Positions 9,875-22,400 of a stretch of 64,000 nucleotides of DNA are shown in pieces. Made by a program: the position numbers and the translations under genes. The notes under the pieces are model-generated. The model did not search any database. It saw nothing but the letters and a program-made list of their open reading frames with translations, and was not told the origin of the DNA. Each line of letters begins with the position of its first letter. Position 1 is the first letter of the stretch. Source of the stretch: CAVVEQ01 sp963828855 (lineage in GTDB: Bacteria > Chloroflexota > Anaerolineae > Anaerolineales > Anaerolineaceae); assembly GCA_963828855.1 (NCBI GenBank), contig CAWHGB010000002.1:434001-498000 (forward strand), read 5' to 3'.

Positions 9875-12800
9875 TTAGGGTATTTCCAGGTAGAAAGTGC
9901 TGCCCTTGCCCAGAACACTCTCGGCACGGACGAGTTCCATGGTGTTTTTCGGCGATGGTTTTTACGATTCTTAACCCAAGCTTTACTGTACCCGCTCCCC
10001 CTCCCGCATTTGCTTTCATCCTTTCAACAAGTGTGGAAGGCTGTGGGTTAAAAATTCCGGGGAGATCGATGGGGGAAATTCCAATCCCAGTATCTTTTAT
10101 AAAAAAGGTGATTTTGTCAGCACCCACCTGATAACCGGTATCCACTCGACCGCCAATGTTTGTAAAATGCACGGCATTTTCCAACAAGTTGAAAAGGGCT
10201 TGCTGTAAAAGCGCTGGATCGGCGAATACTTTGTGACCCCCATTTTCGGGGAGGACTGTCTCCAAAATGATCGATTTATGATTCGCTTCCGGTAGTAATG
10301 ACTTCACCACCCGGTCGACGATAGAGGAGGCGGTAATAAATTCCGGTTTGATCCCTTCCCCGGCTTCCAACCTTCCAAGATCCAGGAGATTGTTCACCAG
10401 GTGATTCATCCCATCTATGCCGGAATTGATTTTCTGTAAATATTCCTGCTGTTGGTCGTTGAGTTCACCCAACATGGGCAGCATGGTGGCATACCCCTTC
10501 AGCATGGAAAGAGGAGAGCGAAGGTCGTGGCTGACTGTTTCCACGAATTCAGTTTTTTGGTTATCTAACTTGTTTATACGCCGTGATTTCTCGCAGGGTG
10601 CAGATTTTTCCAATCATGCTGCCTTGTGCGTAGACCGGCGATATATCCGCCATAAAAACTCGCTTGTTCCGAAGCGAAATCTCTCTCTGGGCAGGCGTAA
10701 ATCCCTCCTGGTTGCGAATCAAGCCGATCAACCCCCGATCGGTAAGGGTTTCCTCCAGGCTGCTCCCCCGGGAGGTCTCGGTGACCAGCTCCTGCAGGTC
10801 CCGGGCTGCAGGATTCAGCATTAATAATTGGTCTTTTTCATCAAAAACGAGAATAGGTTCCGGTGCGGAAGCCAGCACCGCTTCCAGCCGTTGGCGGGAG
10901 ATCTCGGTGGAACAATACAAGGCTGCGTTGGATGCCGCCAGGGAGGCCTGGTCACCAAGCATATTGATGAATTGGACCTCCTCCTCTGTGAACTCCCTGC
11001 TCTGTTCATACCCCACCCAGAGCACACCGTAATATTTATCCTCATGGTGCAGCGCTCGCGCGATCAGTGCGGTGGGCGTAGGCCGGTCTTCCGGTATTTC
11101 AAGTCGCCTCATTCTGGAGGGCTTCGGCAACGCCAGTAATTCCTGGTGCTTCATAAATTCAAAGAGCGGTTGGTCAAAATAACCATAAACTTCCGTCAGC
11201 GTGCCAGCCTTCATGATGAAGAAACCATCCGGGTATGCTTTCAAGGTCACTTCGGGAATCAAGATGATCCTGGCAGAGGAACCCCTGGTTCCCAAGGCAG
11301 CGGTTAATACTCCTTGAAGTGATTTCTCAATATCCAGGCTGGAAGCCACACCTTTGCTTACCCTGACGAGGTGATCCAATTCCTCCAAACGCGAACGCAG
11401 GCTGGATCGCATCTCATCAAAGGATTGTCCCAATCTTCCAACCTCATCCTCACCTTTGGAAGCAGAAGCCGGTGTCATGTCGCCCTTTGCCATGCGGGTA
11501 GTCTCAGAGCTCAGTGATTTAAGAGATTCTGAAACTCGATTTAAACTGATCATCAACCCGGCAATTGCCCCAAGGATTAACACCGCGGTGATGAATAATA
11601 GGGGGAAAGCTATTGAAAATGTCTTTTGAGCGATCGCTGGATATGGCAAATTGAGGATCAGACTCCAATCACTCTCCGGGATCGGTTGAAAATAATTGAT
11701 CGAATCGATTCCTCTCGGAGTTGACCAATCAAAAAAACCCGTCCCATCCGGGGACCAGCTAACGTAGTTTGAAATTCCCAGCTCTGGGCGTACATCTTCA
11801 AGCGAGAGAATGCCTCCATTGAACAAGATGGCATTACCCGAACTGCGTTCAAAGGTATTCAACGCTGCGAAGAGCTGCTCCCGATCCTGATTCAGGGCGA
11901 ATTGGGTCCTGCCCACCAGGACTCCACTAATTTCCCCATCACTTCCCTCGATCATTCGCAGGAATGAAACCTGGACGTCGCCATCCGCTCGGGGAGCCAT
12001 GCTCACCTGGGGTTTTTGCCCATCCAATACCCTGTGAATATTGTCAAATTCCTCCGTCGTCAGCGTGGATGGCGATTCAGAATCGGCCGGGTAAGAAGCC
12101 AGAAGATTTGCCTGTTCATCCATGAGGACCACTTCAGAGAAGAATCCGGCAACACTATCATTTTTACTGATCGACTTGTTGAACTCCTCCGGAGAGAGTG
12201 AGAGCAGATCCGGTGAACCAATCGTTTGGATGGTGGAATGGCCTTTTTCAACCAGCCCACCGATATCTACGCTGATCAAAGCTGCCTTGTTGATCAAATC
12301 ATCCCGAATGATCTGAAGCGCAACATTTCTACCCATAACCCAAATCGAGATCGCCAGGCTCACTAGAATCGCGATCAGGAAAGGAAGGGTCGCGATCATA
12401 AATTGCAGTTTCAGGCTTTTCTCGATAGGAGAAGGCACCAAGTCCGGAGGCTCGAACCAGATTTCGCGTTTCCGTTGGTAGAGTATTTCCGCAGCAATTC
12501 CAGCCAGGATCAATTCGATTCCAACCATCAGATATCCCTGCCAGGCTTGGGTCAGGCTGAAATCCAAACGGGCGGCAAGCGAACCTGCCGTTGAAATGAA
12601 GGCGACCAGGATTGCCAATGGGAAGAACAGAACCGCGGAAAATACCGCCGAAAGAATTGGGTGACGAAGCCAGCCAAAAAATCGGGTACGGAAATTCTGA
12701 TGCAGCAGATATCCATATACAAGTGCAACAAAGATCATCCCCAGCGGGGTAAACAAAGAATGCGTTATGAATACGGCCTGGATCAATCCGCTCAATCCCG

Positions 12801-13143
12801 CGATCACCATCGCCGGCAGAATGCCGACAAGGCCAGCCGCCAGCACCCAGGGTAACGCGGATAATATAAAAAGAATCCCTTGCTGGTTCAGCAATCCCGC
12901 ACTTGCTTGAGGAACTCCACCGTTGGTTTGGATTCCCAAAAACAACGTGGTGAGGGGGACACTGAGAAGGAAGAAGACGAATAAATTCCCGCGGTTGGGG
13001 ACCCTCTCAAAAACCCTGTCCTTCCAGCGGTTGGTCAACCATAGGATGAAAAAAAGAAATAGGAACCATCCCAGCCAACCAGCCAGATCGCCAGGTTCGT
13101 GGATGAACTTGGGGTAGGGAAAAAGCGTTGGGATGAATCGCAT
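9875..13143 (-). CDS. multi-domain membrane histidine kinase (two +1 shifts)
   Basis: 1088 residues with two skipped bases. Approximate order: several transmembrane helices (residues 10-230), an extracytoplasmic sensor region (270-500), another transmembrane helix (about 505-525), HAMP (530-585), GAF (600-750), PAS (760-860), HisKA with the phospho-acceptor in SHDLRSPL, and HATPase with N-box FNLLENAVHFTN and G1-box DTGIGIS. Shift 1 follows GTT 10567-10569, joining EITAYKQ to the DNQKTEFVETVSHD helix. Shift 2, near 9938, restores the end ELVRAESVLGKGSTFYLEIP and moves the true stop to 9875-9877. The signal is unknown and no response-regulator gene is adjacent. Upstream neighbour is the C69 peptidase, 18 bases away. 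Confidence 0.85.
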
Positions 13144-13161
13144 ATCTACTTGATTTTAGTA

Positions 13162-14493
13162 TTAATTGGGAAAATCTGCTTGTTTATCGATCATATTCCT
13201 GAAGGATCGGTAATAAAAAGGCATGGATACTTTAGTATTCGCATCCCGGATCGACTTCAGCCATTGCAACATTTTTTGATCAGCTTTTGTAAAAGTTGAA
13301 AGGGTAAATTCCCTGCGCGCTGCTACACCTACTGTGGACATTTTTCTCGATTCCGCCATCCATTCAGATTCGAGTTGATCTCGCTCATCTTCAATCAATG
13401 GAACCCGTTTTGCATAATTCGCCAGGATGGCTCGATGCAGCTCCTCACCCCGCCACCAGAGCGTGGTTGGGTCAAACTTGCCTTCCGGGAATTTTTCCCA
13501 GGCTGGCAGCCCTGAATCCAGCCAAAGGGGCTTGAATATCGAAACACAAGGGGCGGCAGTCCCTGTCACCCAAAATGAATCCCTCCCCTCCCTCAGTTCG
13601 GCGACCATTGAACCAGCCGTCTGGCTAACCCGCACCGGACCAAACCCGGCATGCATACAGATATCCGCTCCCATGAGAGCTGATCCTGGATTCCAGCGGG
13701 GTTTGCTTTCGGCGCGGTGATTACGAAGGATCCTGATCATATCAGAGGATGCGATTGATCCCCGTTTTGCGGTCAGCATGCCCTTGACGCAGGCCTGGCG
13801 TGATTTTCCAGCACCGAAGTTTGTGTAAAGAAAGTCTGAATAACATTTCCGAAAGCTGAACTCTGATCTTTTTTTACACCAGCCCCTCTTCACTGCTTCC
13901 TCCACAACATCTTTGGAAGCAAAGTCCCATTTATCTTCAATGGTCAACGCATTCGATATGGACCGAATATCTTTGACTTTTTCCGCCACCCATTGCCTAC
14001 CCGCGGTTTCCAACACCCAGGCTTCCTTTCGATCTGCGATCAAGTAACTGTTATCGTAATAAAACGGGTGGGTAAATCCGCAATTTCCCGATTGGCCGTA
14101 ATCAGCCAGCAGGCTCGTGATCACTTCAAGAGCCCCTGCTGCGTTGGTGGATCGCTCGAGGGCAAGGCGGAGAAAATCCATGCCGATCAATCCTGGTTCT
14201 TTGTTGTCCGTGTATCGGGTGAACACTGCTTCGTTGCCTATCACAACCCCGTGCTCATTCGCCCCCATTTCAGCACCCCAAATCCAGAACGGCTTGGAGA
14301 GCAGGATGGTATGAGTTTTTTTCACCTGTGGAATTTCGATGTATGTACAACGAACCTTGCTCCCAGGGCTGTGACTAGACTCATTAATAATAACCAGCTC
14401 CTGGGCTTCGTTGGGTTCGCGGTCTGAATTCTTGGCAAATAAAACACTGCCTTCGGCAGTGGAATTCTGTATAGCAACAAAGGTATCACACAT
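13162..14493 (-). CDS. C69-family peptidase / dipeptidase-like Ntn hydrolase
   Basis: 443 residues. The protein starts MCDTFVAI: removal of Met exposes Cys2, the N-terminal nucleophile of peptidase family C69 (dipeptidase A, secernin). Family hallmarks follow: NSDREPNE near residue 24, the WIWGAEMGANEHGVVIGNEAV block near residue 70, and ETAGRQWVAEKV near residue 160. No signal peptide is seen, so it should be cytoplasmic. Family enzymes hydrolyse dipeptides, but substrate range cannot be read from sequence. The frame is intact. It begins four bases after the cmk stop and probably shares its transcript. Confidence 0.8.
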   Translation of the reverse strand: MCDTFVAIQNSTAEGSVLFAKNSDREPNEAQELVIINESSHSPGSKVRCTYIEIPQVKKTHTILLSKPFWIWGAEMGANEHGVVIGNEAVFTRYTDNKEPGLIGMDFLRLALERSTNAAGALEVITSLLADYGQSGNCGFTHPFYYDNSYLIADRKEAWVLETAGRQWVAEKVKDIRSISNALTIEDKWDFASKDVVEEAVKRGWCKKRSEFSFRKCYSDFLYTNFGAGKSRQACVKGMLTAKRGSIASSDMIRILRNHRAESKPRWNPGSALMGADICMHAGFGPVRVSQTAGSMVAELREGRDSFWVTGTAAPCVSIFKPLWLDSGLPAWEKFPEGKFDPTTLWWRGEELHRAILANYAKRVPLIEDERDQLESEWMAESRKMSTVGVAARREFTLSTFTKADQKMLQWLKSIRDANTKVSMPFYYRSFRNMIDKQADFPN

Positions 14494-14497
14494 ATAT

Positions 14498-15169
14498 TTA
14501 ATCCTTTTTAACCAATTTTAGGACCTTTTCGAAAACCTGCTCAAGGGTCAATCCATCGGTTTGGATAATCACCGCATCAGGGGCAGGTTTTAAAGGTGCT
14601 GTCTCCCGCGAGGAGTCAATTTTATCCCGCTTGATCATCGCAGAAAGGATCTCCTGATAATCGGCTTTTTCTCCCCGTCCTGTCAGCTCCTTCACCCGCC
14701 TGCGCGCGCGTTCCTCCGCGGAAGCCTCAAGATAGAATTTAAACTTTGCGTCAGGCATGACCACCGTGCCGATATCCCGCCCGATCATGACCACGTTCCC
14801 CCGTTCTCCAATCCTGCGCTGCTGCGCGGTTAGTTCCTTTCGCACCTCCTGGTACGCTGAAACTTGCGAGACATTCCCTTCCACGGATTGATCCCGGATC
14901 GCCCAGGTGACATCCTCGCCATCCAGAAGAATATCGTTGGACCTGCCATCTTGGATCGAAGTAGGACGCACATCTATTTGGATTTTTCGCACCAGGACGC
15001 TGACATCTTTCTCTACAGCAAGGTCAAGATGATGCTGCATGGCTGCCAGGGTGGCAGCGCGGTACATCACACCTGTATCAAAGAACAGATAGCCGAATTT
15101 ATCCGCCAGAAGTTTTCCCAAAGTGGATTTTCCGGAAGCAGCCGGTCCATCAATTGCGATACATTCCAT
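14498..15169 (-). CDS. cmk: cytidylate kinase
   Basis: 223 residues from ATG 15169, chosen because AAAAGG lies five bases upstream and the P-loop then comes right at the N-terminus, as usual. ATG 15199 (ten residues longer, overlapping the upstream stop) is an alternative. Walker A reads IDGPAASGKST; FDTGVMYRA is the conserved CMP-binding segment; MIGRDIGTVVMPDA contains the Arg-Asp pair for CMP; the lid carries an ARRR run. It phosphorylates CMP and dCMP with ATP in the cytoplasm. The frame is intact. Confidence 0.93.
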   Translation of the reverse strand: MECIAIDGPAASGKSTLGKLLADKFGYLFFDTGVMYRAATLAAMQHHLDLAVEKDVSVLVRKIQIDVRPTSIQDGRSNDILLDGEDVTWAIRDQSVEGNVSQVSAYQEVRKELTAQQRRIGERGNVVMIGRDIGTVVMPDAKFKFYLEASAEERARRRVKELTGRGEKADYQEILSAMIKRDKIDSSRETAPLKPAPDAVIIQTDGLTLEQVFEKVLKLVKKD

Positions 15170-15191
15170 TTGTGCCTTTTCATCCCCCTGA

Positions 15192-16898
15192 TTATTCATT
15201 GTCGCTTGTACCGCCATCCGGAAATAGATCGTTGCGCGCCCAGAGAATAATGAAATCCTTCTGCAGAGGAGCATTACCGAAAATGACCCATTTGAACCAT
15301 TCCTTGCCGGTCAGTAACGACCAGGGGACTGAAGCCGACCTGGCGAAATCCTGTCCACGGTAGGATGCAGGCAACTGCAAATCCTCGTTCGCGTTCGTAA
15401 TCAGTATGTTCGGTGTTTCACCCGGTGCAAGGGCTTCCACACCACGCATTTCCTGTGTGTCTCGCAAGCTCCATTTCAGCGATGGGTCATCAATGCGCAG
15501 GATGGTAACCCCAAGAGCTCCAGGAATACCTTTATTTTGGCGTGAGATATCGTTAAGCGTGTTTGTCAACAACATTGTTTCTAAAGGATATGAATCAGGC
15601 GCTAGAATATTAGCCTCGGCCGCCCCGCCTAGCCCGGAAGCCCGGCGGCTCATGCTCACACTGAAGATCGAGAGAACTACAATCAATCCGATGGCAAGCC
15701 CGAATAAGGATACCCGCCATGACCAACCCCAGCCGATCAGGAATGCGGATACAACCAGCATGAGAATGGTTAGCGCGATCCCCGCGACCGCCAACTGAAA
15801 ATCAGCGCTGCCTGGTTCATAAACCAGCAGGTTGGCAATCTTCAAGCTGCAAAAGATGAGCAGCAGGCTGCAAGCGGCAGCATACACATAGGATACTACC
15901 CGGTGCGATTCCGGTCGATGAATCCATCTTTGGATTTCCACTGCTGCGCTAATACACAAAGGAATAGTAACCCAGGCAAGATCAGTAACACGATGTTGTG
16001 GGTATATCAGGACGATCAATAAGGCAATCAACACCCAACGACCCAGAAAACCGAAAAACCGGTCCTTATATAGGATTCCCCGGATCAATCCTGTACCACC
16101 AAGAATGAATGTGAGCGGCATCATGATGACCAATCCGGCTATCATTCTTGTTAGAATTCCCTGGGATTGAACTCCCGCTGGTGTGACCCAACCTTGCAGG
16201 GTCGAGACAATTCCCACACCAAACCCGTTGATCAGCCACGGTAACTTAAAATAAATCAATCCTGCGCCCAAGAGGGTTATTCCTGCAGCCAGAAATACCT
16301 TTCCCCAAATGAACCGTTCATGGTTATCTTCCTTCGTTCCATCATCAATTTCAAAGATCTGGCCTCGCATCCAGGCAGCAGCTCCACCAATGGCAGCCAC
16401 TCCAGGGAAGACGAGCGAACCACTCAATATCATCAGAGTTCCCAGGATTCCCAACCAAATTGATCTTCGTTTTTCCAGGGCGGTGAAGAAGCAAAGCACC
16501 CCCGCAATGGCTATCATCCCGCTACCAGCTTCCCGGCTTAGGTAGATCAAGAAAGGATCGAGGGCAAAAAAGTACATGAGCAGGATCGTCGTAATTCTAC
16601 CGAGGCGGTCCCGGTAAAACAGGGGTACGAGGACAAATAAAACCCCAACAAACGCCGGTAGGAACCTGGCGGCAAAATCCGAACTGCCAAAAAGTTCGAA
16701 GATAATGCCAGTTAACCCGGTGTAAACCGGAGAACCAGTAATCATTCCAGGGAGTCCAGCAAATATATTTAATGCCTGCAACGCCTGGGATGCTTCCAGG
16801 TTGAATAGAGGAGTGCTGCCAAGCCCAATAAAACGCAATAGTGAAGCGAGGAGCAGCACAAGGAAATAAAAAAGGAAATCAAGGTTGTTTCTTTTCAC
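15192..16898 (-). CDS. Agl23-like polytopic membrane protein (GT-C fold candidate)
   Basis: 568 residues with about 12 hydrophobic segments. The N-terminus (LRFIGLGSTPLFNLEASQAL) corresponds to the first extracytoplasmic loop of GT39/PMT-like proteins and of the 'flippase activity-associated protein Agl23' family, but the usual His-Asp-Glu motif reads Asn-Leu-Glu, so only the Glu is kept. A loop domain near the C-terminus contains LEASQ-independent polar sequence and a long extracytoplasmic segment (about residues 430-550). Agl23-like and DUF2298 genes are neighbours in Archaea and Chloroflexota, and here the DUF2298 gene is 28 bases upstream. Sugar transfer outside the membrane is inferred, not shown. 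The frame is intact. Confidence 0.65.
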   Translation of the reverse strand: MKRNNLDFLFYFLVLLLASLLRFIGLGSTPLFNLEASQALQALNIFAGLPGMITGSPVYTGLTGIIFELFGSSDFAARFLPAFVGVLFVLVPLFYRDRLGRITTILLMYFFALDPFLIYLSREAGSGMIAIAGVLCFFTALEKRRSIWLGILGTLMILSGSLVFPGVAAIGGAAAWMRGQIFEIDDGTKEDNHERFIWGKVFLAAGITLLGAGLIYFKLPWLINGFGVGIVSTLQGWVTPAGVQSQGILTRMIAGLVIMMPLTFILGGTGLIRGILYKDRFFGFLGRWVLIALLIVLIYPQHRVTDLAWVTIPLCISAAVEIQRWIHRPESHRVVSYVYAAACSLLLIFCSLKIANLLVYEPGSADFQLAVAGIALTILMLVVSAFLIGWGWSWRVSLFGLAIGLIVVLSIFSVSMSRRASGLGGAAEANILAPDSYPLETMLLTNTLNDISRQNKGIPGALGVTILRIDDPSLKWSLRDTQEMRGVEALAPGETPNILITNANEDLQLPASYRGQDFARSASVPWSLLTGKEWFKWVIFGNAPLQKDFIILWARNDLFPDGGTSDNE

Positions 16899-16926
16899 GG
16901 ATTAACTTCCCTGGTTGGTGGTCTCA

Positions 16927-19438
16927 TTAAATAATTGAATCAGGCACCAAGTAAATCGTCGCCGAATCGTTCTGAAAGACGATCGGCAAATTCGTTGTAA
17001 ACTTTTCCTCTGACACACGGATTGAGGAGCGTTCCAAGGTCCCAATGAAAACATATTTAATCGCATACCTGTGCAAGATCTCCCTGGCTTCCTGCCAGCT
17101 CGTCGTACGGTAAAGCGTTTGAATATCGGTTTCCCGTGAACCCATTTCCACAGCCCCGCCCCGCCACTGGCTTTCGTGCCCTGGCCAGCCAAGAACAGTG
17201 GGCAGACCGGATTGCTCAGAGACTCTTTCGAATTCAGAATAGCTGCCGCCAACTGCCTCCACGATCGTTCCGTATGGGGCGGATTTCAACCAATCAATGG
17301 CGGCTGCTTCTCCGCCATTTGAATAGGAGAAATAGTCCAGCCCATTCAGGTTAAGGCGATTCGGGCGAAAATTGTTGGTTGTATCCGGGAGCGCAAATGA
17401 AGGATAGGCCAACCCGGCAGCGAGGGATACGAACCAAACGATCCCGAATACCACCCTGCCTGCCCGGTTGCGAATACTCTTCCACAGGATTATAGATCCG
17501 AAAGCCGCTGCCATGGACCAGACAATCCAGGCTTCAAAATAGAATTTAAATATGGTATTCATCCGCCAGCCGAACTGGTCGATAAGGTAGAAGAATTCAG
17601 GCACCAGGGTAAGTGCGGTACCGGTCAGCACGAGCAATAAGGCGAAAAGTACTGCTCCTTGATCGACGGAGTTTTGCGGATCCCCGGTAACCCCATCCTG
17701 TCCTGGTTTAATTCCCAGGAATAGATCGATAGTCAGAAAGAGCATCCCGAACAGGGTTAGCCATGTCCCGGGCGCAAGAAGCCTTAATTTCAGGGATTCT
17801 CCCAGAATATTTCCCAGGCTGGCGCTTCCATGCAGGCTGGAGAATTGATACCCCAGGTAGCTTAATTTTTCACCAACAGAACCGCCAACCAGGTTTCCCA
17901 GGGCAGGCACCACTCCCATCAAACCGCCCATCAGGTAGGAAAGGATCCACAGGCCAAATACGATCACTGCCGATACCCAGGCAGCCTTCCTCCAATGGTT
18001 GCGGTTGCTCGGTTGCAGAAATAACCAAATTAGGAATGCCAGGATCGGCGCCAGGAGTGGGGCAAACATAATCCAGAAATGCACGCCCCGAGTGAAATAT
18101 TCCAGGCTGGGAATGATCCCACCTGCCTGGGATTTAAAACCTGTATAAAAGGGTAGAAACAGCACAATCCCGGTCAATCCGACCAATAGACCAAACCCAA
18201 TGAAATCGATCCAGATTTTCTTATGCCATCCATTTTTTTGGGCCTGGAGTAGGATGTAGGCGCAGCAGATCAAAGCGACATAGATCGGGAAATCCCAGGT
18301 ATTGAAAAACGCGAGCGATCCAGCAGCCAGCGCAAGGATCCAGAAATCCAGTCTTCGCATCCACCCCCACCAGGCGAATCCACGGTTTTCGGCTGCCCAT
18401 GGGGAAAGAAAGAAATTGAAACCGATCGCCAGGATCAGGAGGACAAACGGAATCGTCAGAACATGCGGGTGCAGATCCGCCAGGATAAAGGAGAAGAAAG
18501 GAAACTCATCAATGATTTCCTTCCAGTTCCGGGTGAGGTCGTAATCTGAAAGCACCCGCGAAGCCCGCCACCAAAGGATCCCTCCCGCCCGTTGCGGAAT
18601 CCAGGAAAGTGGAAGGGATGGCGGGTTTGTCAACTCCTGCAGGTCAATCCATCGCCAGAAAGTGGATTGGAACGACCCGTCGCTCAGCCGCGTCCAGAAA
18701 ATTCCCCGCGCGTGCAGGTATTCAAACACTCCTTCAGCGTTGCTAATGATCAACAGGTAAAAAGGTCCCAGCAAAGCCCACAGAAAATTTGCGGCGGTTT
18801 TACGACTTGGTGCCGGTTTCCAGGCTGACACTAGTGTATGAATTAACCCGTAAGCTCCCAGCCCGGATAGCGCGAACCAGGAGGCAGCCGCCAGGTTGAA
18901 AGCCACCCCGGAAGTAATCCCTGTTACCCTCGCCAGCATGGCGATGATCACATATCCAAAATAGTAATAGGAAATCGCGTACCCTGAAAGCCAGGGATCA
19001 TTGGGAGGGAAGGACGGGGATCGCAGAATTGCATTGATGAACGCCATCTCCATGGGTTTTTCCGTGCCCGCTACCACTGGGTTGGCAGCCCGGACCAGGG
19101 ACCATCCGGCAAAGAGCACAAGGAAAACTGCTTCGATCACCAGGATCAAGTTAAATATTTTGTTTAAACCAATCCTTGATCGCCAACCAATTCTTTTTCG
19201 CGAAATAAGAACTCACTCCGCAAAGAATAACCAGCGCGACCGTTTGCCCGGCAATGTCATTCTGTAGGACGTGGAATGATCCGAGAAGCCAGAACACATA
19301 TCCCCATAACAGCAAACCAAGTGCACGCGAAAAAGCAAATCCTCTGTCCTTAAGGTTGGGGAAGAATCGGAAGGTAATCGGGAAGGTCAACCAACCCAAT
19401 ACCGATATCACCAGGTACCATTTTAGGAAATCTACCAT
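16927..19438 (-). CDS. DUF2298 (Chlor_Arch_YYY) membrane protein (one +1 shift)
   Basis: 836 residues once one base is skipped. The first 95 residues lie in another frame from the rest; together they align segment by segment with the DUF2298 half of the next gene: LKWYLVISVLGWLTFP, then PMEMAFINAILRS, then the name-giving SYYYFGY tyrosines at about residue 155. Many transmembrane helices follow and then a C-terminal extracytoplasmic domain (DYFSYSNGGEAAAIDWL, LGWPGHESQWRG). The shift lies between 19154 and 19168, most simply after TTT 19166-19168; the zero frame ends in TAA at 19151-19153. The function of DUF2298 proteins is not established; context suggests polymer glycosylation. Confidence 0.75.
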
Positions 19439-19447
19439 GCGATTTCT

Positions 19448-22400
19448 CTATATATCCTCTTGAACGCGGTAAATGACAGTTTCTCCATCGCGATAGACTT
19501 CATCCCAAAGGATCCCATTAAGATTTTCAAACTTCGCGATCCCAGCCGCGGGATACTCCGCACGCTCCAATTGACCAACAATTATGTACCTGATATTGTA
19601 CCTGTTGAGGAAGTCTCTAACTTCACCTTCGTCCAGGGTGCTGTAAAACTGCCCCACCTGGTCCACCCGTTGCTGCACCCAGTCCGAATTTACCACCGCC
19701 CGTTGTTGACGCTGATGCCAGTTCCAGCCAACAACACCTGGCAGCCCGGTGTAAATGGTATAGCGGGTTCCCCAGCGATACTCGGGCACATTGGCTTCAA
19801 CGATCACCGGCGATCCCTGGATGTTGTCCTGCATCCAGCGGATGGCGCGGTAATCCTGGCTGAGATCCATATCTTTATCGAAGTCGCTGTACCGGGAGGT
19901 TTTCATATATTCCATCCCGTCCAGGGTGTGCGGAGCCACCGGGCTCATACGGTCGGACATCTTATCAAGTCCGGCAGTCAATGGGAATAGCAATGCTCCT
20001 CCGATCAAAAGGAAAAGAACCACTTCCCACACTTTCCTCAGCCGTTCCGGCCATGCTCCGGTAATGGCATCCCAAAGCCACATCAACGCTACTGCCGCGC
20101 TGAGGCTGAAGAGCGTCCACGATTGCAGGTAGAACTTGAAGACTGTATTCATCCTACCGATGTCGCCCTTGATCACGATCAATTCCACGGCGATAGTCAG
20201 GGCGAACCCGGAGCCAATCATGAAAAGGACAACCCGTTTCAGATCATCCTGGCCTGGACGGAAGATCAAGACCAGCGCGGTGAGTGCCAACAGCGCCACC
20301 AGCCAGGCGATCTGGATTTTGTCAATCATTAACACCACGATCGCAGCGGTGATCAGCAGTAAACCAATATAGATCCACCAGCGGAAGGGTTTGAGTTTCT
20401 CAAGCGATGAAGCCGGAGTCGAAGCCATCCAATCGAGTGTCTCATGGATTAACCAGGATGCGATGATGAATAGGAATACTCCCCAGTGGGTCAGGTATGA
20501 CCAAATGGGCGAGCGGTCCCCGTGCCACACTTCGATGCTGTTATAAGCTTGTCCAAACCACCTTCCGAAAGGTTCATAGAGAATGAATGCCGCACCTGCG
20601 AGCAGAATCGCGGATCCAATCGCCACCAGCCATCGTTTTGAGCTTTCAGAAAGACCCTGGAAGTATCCAGCCGGGGTCGGAGCATACTTCACGCCGGAGT
20701 AAATCACTGCCAGGCAGGCAAGCACCAGGTAGGTGGGCAGATCCCAGGTGTTTGTGGGCCGCAGCGCTCCCACTGCCAATCCGCCAAATCCCAAAACGAG
20801 CGAAAAATTTAACCAGGAGAACTTGTCCGCATGTTCCGCCCATTTCCATTTTCCCCGGATGACCGCAACTGCCCATGCAATTGCCAGCAAGGTGAGAGGC
20901 AGCGCGATCATGTGCGCGTGAAGGTCCGCATAAAGAAATGTGAACATGGGAAACTCAGTGATCGGTTCTCCCGGGTAAACCCGGCTGGGGAACCAATACC
21001 AGTCCCCGGGGCCGATCGGCAGCTTGATCCCCGAGAAAATTCCACCGATCCCTTCGAACGTCCACAACCACTTCTGGAGGAAGTTGCCGCTATCGATGGG
21101 AATCCCGCTGGCGCCGATCTTTTGTAATCCCTGCCAAATCATCCGGACCGTACCCAGATTTCCAAGCACAAGCATGAATACCGCTGCTGCTGCTCCCCCC
21201 AGGAAAGTCTTGCTACCCAGGAACCCCAGCCAACTGAATCTCTGGGGTTCATCCCCATCTTGTTTCCGATGACTCACACTAAGGTTGGACCCGATACAGT
21301 ACGCTCCCAGCGCTACCAGGCAGAAGAGAGTGGGAAGAATCAAGTTATAGGCGATCGCCGGCACGATCCCCAATAGTTTTACCAGGACCCCCACGAGGAC
21401 GAACCCGTAATAATAATAATTGATATATCCACCGGCGAACCAAGAATCATAGGGTGGAAAGGTTGTGCTCTTGAGGATCGCGTTGAAATAGGAAAAGTCC
21501 ATCGGCTTCTCGCCGCCTTTGGCCGGGTGCCAGAGGTCTGGGTTCCCCAATCGAACGAGCACGAAGGCAACAAAGAACAATAAGCCGAACATCTCGATAA
21601 CCAGGAATTGGCGCCAGTGATCTTTCAAATCTTGAATGATGCTCTTTTTATCCCTGAAGAAGAGGAACAGGTTCCATCCCAGGATCAGGATCAATGCTCC
21701 CAGGATCGTTAACCGCGAAAATGCCATCCCGTTCGAACCCGCCATCCACACCAGGAAGGCCAGTAAAAGCAAGCCGGTCATTTTCGCCACTGGGTAGCCC
21801 TTATCGCGTAAACCTCCGAAAGCGATCCGCACCGTCGGGTAAACGATCCAACCCAGGATCGTCAGAACCAAATACCAAGTGATCAACCCCAGGATCGGAT
21901 ATTTATTCAAAGGATTTTCATAGGAGAAATAATCCGACCAGGTTCCGCCTGCCTGTTGAACCGCCAGCATTTCGGGCGGGAGTGTCAAATTACCCTTATA
22001 CGCGCTGGCCGTTTTTGGGGTGAGATCGATCACCTTCGAGAGGTCCACCTGTCCCAGGATTTCCCGAACTCTGGCTGAATCGTACTCGTCGGTCTTGCGG
22101 AAGATCAGTACCTTAGGATGGTCATAAACCGTGAACGCCTCTTCGGCATACTGGGTATTGAATTGGAGTGGTCCCAGGCGGGGATTGGAATCAAAGGTCT
22201 GCACCAACTCATATCCGAGCCGTCCCTGGTAATCCCCGGGTTTGGCTTCAGCGTAGCATTGGTAGATCGTCTTTTCGTCCGGGCAACCGATCAGGTTGCG
22301 GTAATAAGCGCTGACCAATGGATAGCGCTCGGGAATGCGGGTCAGGCTTCCCCACTGCCGGTTCGAGCTGATAAAAATATAGTCGCCCTGTTCCAGGGCG

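Noticed and set aside
19151..19153. Stop-codon readthrough or recoding of TAA/TGA as an amino acid instead of frameshifting
   Set aside because: Downstream of the stops the zero frame is not homologous to the family; only the +1 frame is.
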